From positions 124,001 through 188,000 of the forward strand of contig CAKSTW010000002.1 of assembly GCA_934501435.1 (NCBI GenBank): 64,000 bases of DNA, written 5' to 3'. The translations under genes were made by a program, and so were the position numbers. Every line of letters begins with the position of its first letter. Positions within the stretch are counted from its first letter, which is position 1. Positions 61,084-64,000 of the stretch are shown here, piece by piece. The stretch comes from an uncultured Eubacteriales bacterium. GTDB lineage: Bacteria > Bacillota > Clostridia > Oscillospirales > UBA644. The notes below the pieces were generated by a model. The model did no database searches, was not told where the DNA came from, and saw only the letters and a list, made by a program, of their open reading frames with translations.

Positions 61084-62049
61084 ATGAACGGTATTTTCGA
61101 TATTATAAACGTACCTATCGGTATGCTGCTGAGACTTTGCTACGCTTTGGTGCAGAACTACGGCGTGGCTATACTGCTTTTCGCGCTTGTCACAAAAATC
61201 TGCCTTTTGCCTCTCGGTATAAAATCCGAAAAGGGCAGAAGAAAGATGATGAAAGCCCAGCCGCGGATACAGCAGCTTCAGCAGAAATACAAAAACAACA
61301 CCAGAGATCCGAAATATCAGGAAGAGATGCAGAGGATATATACCGAAGAGGGTTACAGCCCGACTTCAGGCTGTCTTCCGCAGCTTATTCAGCTTCCCCT
61401 TATCCTTTCGCTCTGGACAAATATCCGTCAGCCCCTTACCTATCTTCTCGATATGTCGGCGGCAAACATCGAAAAACTCTTCAACGCCGTAACGAACCTC
61501 GGAATATCCTACGGCGACAAGATAACCTATCAGACCGTAAACCAACTTACCCTTATAAAGGATATAAACGCACATTCCGACGCTCTGTCGGGCGTTATCG
61601 CGGAAACCGGATATAAGGGAATAAACCTTAATTTTCTCGGACTCAACCTCGGCGATACCCCGGAATTTGCATGGACGATAACCGTTATCCTGCCGATACT
61701 TGCGGCGCTTTCTTCTCTTGCCGTAACGATAGTTTCCCAGAAAATAAACCAGACGGATTCGGCGGCGAAAGCACCCGGTATGAACGCAATGCTCTACATT
61801 ATGCCGGTAATCACCCTTTTCCTCGGCTATACGTTCCAGATAGGTATCTGTATTTACTGGATATTCACCAATATTCTCACAATAATCCAGACCGTGCTTC
61901 TTGCAAAACTTATCAAGGAAAAAGTTCCCGAAAAGCCGGTAAAAGAAAAGAAACTGAATTATAACCAGATCCAGAAAATGGAAAGACTCAAAAAGGAAGA
62001 AGACTCCGCGAAACTCAACGGAGAAGACGTAAACGAAGAAAACAAATAA
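61084..62049 (+). CDS. yidC: membrane protein insertase YidC (Gram-positive type)
   Basis: 321-aa insertase lacking the large periplasmic domain of E. coli YidC. It has five hydrophobic helices, with the hydrophilic groove arginine likely in ALVTKICLLPLGIKSEKGRR, SGCLPQLIQLPLILSLW and the C-terminal GICIYWIFTNILTIIQTVLL. No signal peptide with a lipobox is seen, unlike SpoIIIJ/YqjG. The tail is lysine- and glutamate-rich. Confidence 0.96.
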   Translation: MNGIFDIINVPIGMLLRLCYALVQNYGVAILLFALVTKICLLPLGIKSEKGRRKMMKAQPRIQQLQQKYKNNTRDPKYQEEMQRIYTEEGYSPTSGCLPQLIQLPLILSLWTNIRQPLTYLLDMSAANIEKLFNAVTNLGISYGDKITYQTVNQLTLIKDINAHSDALSGVIAETGYKGINLNFLGLNLGDTPEFAWTITVILPILAALSSLAVTIVSQKINQTDSAAKAPGMNAMLYIMPVITLFLGYTFQIGICIYWIFTNILTIIQTVLLAKLIKEKVPEKPVKEKKLNYNQIQKMERLKKEEDSAKLNGEDVNEENK

Positions 62050-62066
62050 TTGAAATAAAAAAGGAT

Positions 62067-62942
62067 ATGGCAAAAATGGAAAAGATTTTCACAGGAAAGA
62101 CCATTGACGATGCCGTACTCAACGCCTGCGAAGAACTCGGCGTTTCCAAGGACAACCTCTCTTACGAAGTCGTCGAAATGGAAACGAAAGGGCTTTTCGG
62201 AAGAATAAAAAAACCCGCTTCCATAAAAGTCACCGAACAGAGCGGCCCCGAAGGTTTTATAAGCAGTTATCTTAAGGACCTCTTTCTTAAAATGGGAGTT
62301 TCTCATTACGAAGAAAACATCGAAGTTAACGAAAACGTCGTTAATATACAGCTTAACGGCGACGAAATAGACTGCTATACCAAGAGAAATACGGATATTG
62401 TCGAATCGCTTCAGTTCATACTGGCGGTCACCGTCAACAAAGTTCTTGACGGAAATTACAAAATAACGCTTAACATCAACGATTATAAGGAAAAATCGAC
62501 CGCGCGTCTCGAAGCCCTTGCGGTAAAGACCGCAAAACAGGTTCAGAGAACAAAGAGAAAAGTAACGCTCAAGGCGATGACTCCTTATCAGAGAAGAATT
62601 GTTCATTCGAGACTTCACGATTTTGAAAATATAACGACGTTCTCGGTCGGAGCGGAACCCAACAGAAAAGTAGTTATCGCTTACGACGGACCCGACAGAC
62701 CGTTTGTCAAAAGAGAAGACGGCGGAAGACCTTCCGAAAGAAGAGACGGCGGAAGAAATTCCGAAAGAAGAGGCGGCGGCAGACCGTTCAACTCTTCGGC
62801 GCTTGACTCGGGACGTCCGAGAAGAAGAAACGACAACCGCGGAAGAACTCCCGCAGCACCGAAGCCCGTCGAAAAGGTAAAGGTCCTCTTCCCCGGACAT
62901 ATCGTTGAAAACGAAGAAAACAAATCTAATTTTGCAGAGTAA
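62067..62942 (+). CDS. jag: KH/R3H RNA-binding protein Jag (KhpB)
   Basis: 291 aa (or 288 from an ATG at 62076, which has AAGGA ten bases upstream; the ATG at 62067 has AAGGAT only one base away). Domains: Jag_N (about 1-55, ETKGLFGRIKKPASIKV), KH (about 85-155) and R3H (about 165-225, MTPYQRRIVHSRLHD and EPNRKVVIA). The last 60 residues are an Arg/Gly-rich low-complexity tail with RREDGGR-type repeats. KhpB works with KhpA in Gram-positives, binding small RNAs and influencing cell elongation. It ends in a terminator before mnmE. Confidence 0.95.
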   Translation: MAKMEKIFTGKTIDDAVLNACEELGVSKDNLSYEVVEMETKGLFGRIKKPASIKVTEQSGPEGFISSYLKDLFLKMGVSHYEENIEVNENVVNIQLNGDEIDCYTKRNTDIVESLQFILAVTVNKVLDGNYKITLNINDYKEKSTARLEALAVKTAKQVQRTKRKVTLKAMTPYQRRIVHSRLHDFENITTFSVGAEPNRKVVIAYDGPDRPFVKREDGGRPSERRDGGRNSERRGGGRPFNSSALDSGRPRRRNDNRGRTPAAPKPVEKVKVLFPGHIVENEENKSNFAE

Positions 62943-62948
62943 TACAAA

Positions 62949-62979
62949 GGTCAGGTCGTTGGACCTGACCTTCGTTTTT
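62949..62979 (+). terminator. terminator after jag
   Basis: GGTCAGGTC / GACCTGACC around GTTG, followed by TTCGTTTTTA. It lies immediately upstream of mnmE. Confidence 0.85.
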
Positions 62980-62989
62980 AGGTGACATT

Positions 62990-64000
62990 ATGGAAGATAC
63001 GATTTTCGCGCCGATGACCCCCGTCGGGGTCTCCGCGGCGGCTCTTATCCGCATTTCCGGAAGCAGGACTTTTGAAATTCTCGGCGAAATTTTTTCAAAA
63101 CCCATAGAAAACGCGGAAGGCTACACCGCCCATCACGGATATATTGTTGACGGCGACAAAACAAAAGACGACGTTATCGTCACGGTCTACCGAGCGCCGA
63201 AAAGTTATACGGGCGAAGACGTCGCCGAGATTTCCTGCCACGGAAGTCCGTTTGTTTCCTCCGAAATTCAGCGGCTTCTCGTTAAAAAGGGCGCGAGACT
63301 TGCCCGGCCGGGCGAATTTTCGAAAAGAGCATTTGTGAACGGAAAAATGGATATCGTTCAGGCGGAGGCGGTTATCGACCTTATCGAGTCGGAAAGCGAA
63401 AAGGAAGCGGAGATCGCTCTTTTGCAGATAAAAGGCGGTTTTTCGGCAAAGACCGAAGAATTAAGGCAACAGCTCATCTCCCTTTCCGCCGACATTCTGG
63501 CGTATATCGACTATCCCGACGACGAAATTATCGACGTGCCCGCCGCCGAACTTCGCAAAAAGATAACTGAATACTGCAAAAAACTCGAAAAATGGGAAAA
63601 AAGTTACGGCAGCGGAAAGATAATCAAAGACGGACTGCGCGTCTGTATCACGGGAAAACCGAACGTCGGAAAAAGCAGTCTTATGAACCGCCTTTCGGGT
63701 TACGATAAAAGCATCGTCACCGATATAGAGGGCACGACCCGCGACGTTATCGAAGAAACGGTAACGGTCGGAGGGCTTAAACTCCGGCTTTTCGACACCG
63801 CGGGAATAAGAGAAAGCGAAGACGCGGTCGAAAAGATAGGCGTTGAGCGCGCCGCGGAAAAAACAGAGACGGCAGACCTCATTCTCTGCCTTTTCGACCT
63901 TGCGCGGCAGTTTGACAAAGACGACGAAAAAACGCTTTCGCTCCTTGAAAAAACAAAGGCGAAAAAAATCGCCGTATATAATAAATGCGATAAAGAAAAG
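62990..64000 (+). CDS. mnmE: tRNA modification GTPase MnmE (TrmE), 5' part
   Basis: 337 codons are present and the frame runs off the window. It begins MEDTIFAPMTPVGVSAAALI, the N-terminal tetrahydrofolate-binding domain, with SYTGEDVAEISCHG. The inserted GTPase domain carries G1 GKPNVGKSSLMN (about 223-233), IEGTTRDVIEE, DTAGIRES and NKCD at the very end. With MnmG it makes the 5-carboxymethylaminomethyl group at wobble uridine. The jag-mnmE order is standard for the origin cluster. Confidence 0.96.
   Translation, partial: MEDTIFAPMTPVGVSAAALIRISGSRTFEILGEIFSKPIENAEGYTAHHGYIVDGDKTKDDVIVTVYRAPKSYTGEDVAEISCHGSPFVSSEIQRLLVKKGARLARPGEFSKRAFVNGKMDIVQAEAVIDLIESESEKEAEIALLQIKGGFSAKTEELRQQLISLSADILAYIDYPDDEIIDVPAAELRKKITEYCKKLEKWEKSYGSGKIIKDGLRVCITGKPNVGKSSLMNRLSGYDKSIVTDIEGTTRDVIEETVTVGGLKLRLFDTAGIRESEDAVEKIGVERAAEKTETADLILCLFDLARQFDKDDEKTLSLLEKTKAKKIAVYNKCDKEK

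Overview
The window looks like the replication-origin region of a Bacillota (class Clostridia-like) chromosome. The gene order dnaN-recF-remB-gyrB-gyrA on one strand, dnaA beside it, and rpmH-rnpA-yidD-yidC-jag-mnmE diverging on the other is the classic Gram-positive origin layout. A spoVG homologue, soj/spo0J-type parAB with two perfect parS sites, RemB and a KtrAB pair fit the same group. I place it no more finely than an uncultured Clostridia-type lineage. No rRNA, tRNA, CRISPR array or insertion sequence was seen.

Layout. 0-7.8 kb: trmL (partial)-murE-comM on the minus strand, divergent from secA and a CAP-domain exported protein, then a Dabb-domain gene and a possible structured RNA. 7.8-13.6 kb: a YigZ/IMPACT protein, a WG-repeat lipoprotein, glycogen phosphorylase and a MATE transporter whose leader carries a terminator-like hairpin. 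13.6-25.1 kb: an RHS/YD-repeat locus. 25.4-42.4 kb: a mostly plus-strand housekeeping run (ktrB, ktrA, rRNA/tRNA methylase, dprA, topA, trmFO, plsX, ACP-like, rnc, radical SAM, membrane protein, deaminase, alpha-galactosidase), convergent spoVG, then murC and a glycosidase-like lipoprotein. 42.4-46.3 kb: parS-parA-parB-serS. 46.3-48.2 kb: an accessory stretch with a small XRE regulator, an operator-bearing promoter, GC-rich repeats and one small protein. 48.2-58.6 kb: a minus-strand run dnaN-recF-remB-gyrB-gyrA-glyS-prfB-rsmA. 58.6-58.9 kb: likely oriC. 58.9-64 kb: dnaA, then the divergent rpmH cluster to a truncated mnmE.

The most interesting part is the RHS locus. A 1655-residue YD-repeat protein with a toxin-like C-terminal tip is followed by a membrane-anchored DUF5412-like small protein (candidate immunity). 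Downstream lie two displaced cassettes. Each consists of a near-identical promoter/boundary element, a partial RHS core in open frame but without a start codon, a different C-terminal tip, and a small membrane-anchored gene joined by an ATGA overlap. A terminator precedes each cassette. Recombination between the shared core segments could swap tips, while the promoters could keep the stored immunity genes expressed. Debris downstream (a twice-frameshifted lipoprotein and two unknown genes) suggests older units.

Other points: a 19-bp sequence containing a palindrome is shared by the rhs promoter and the leader of a distant lipoprotein gene; the ACP-like protein between plsX and rnc lacks the phosphopantetheine serine; and the dnaA-dnaN spacer repeats TGTTGAAAA instead of the canonical DnaA box, alongside a variant DnaA recognition motif.
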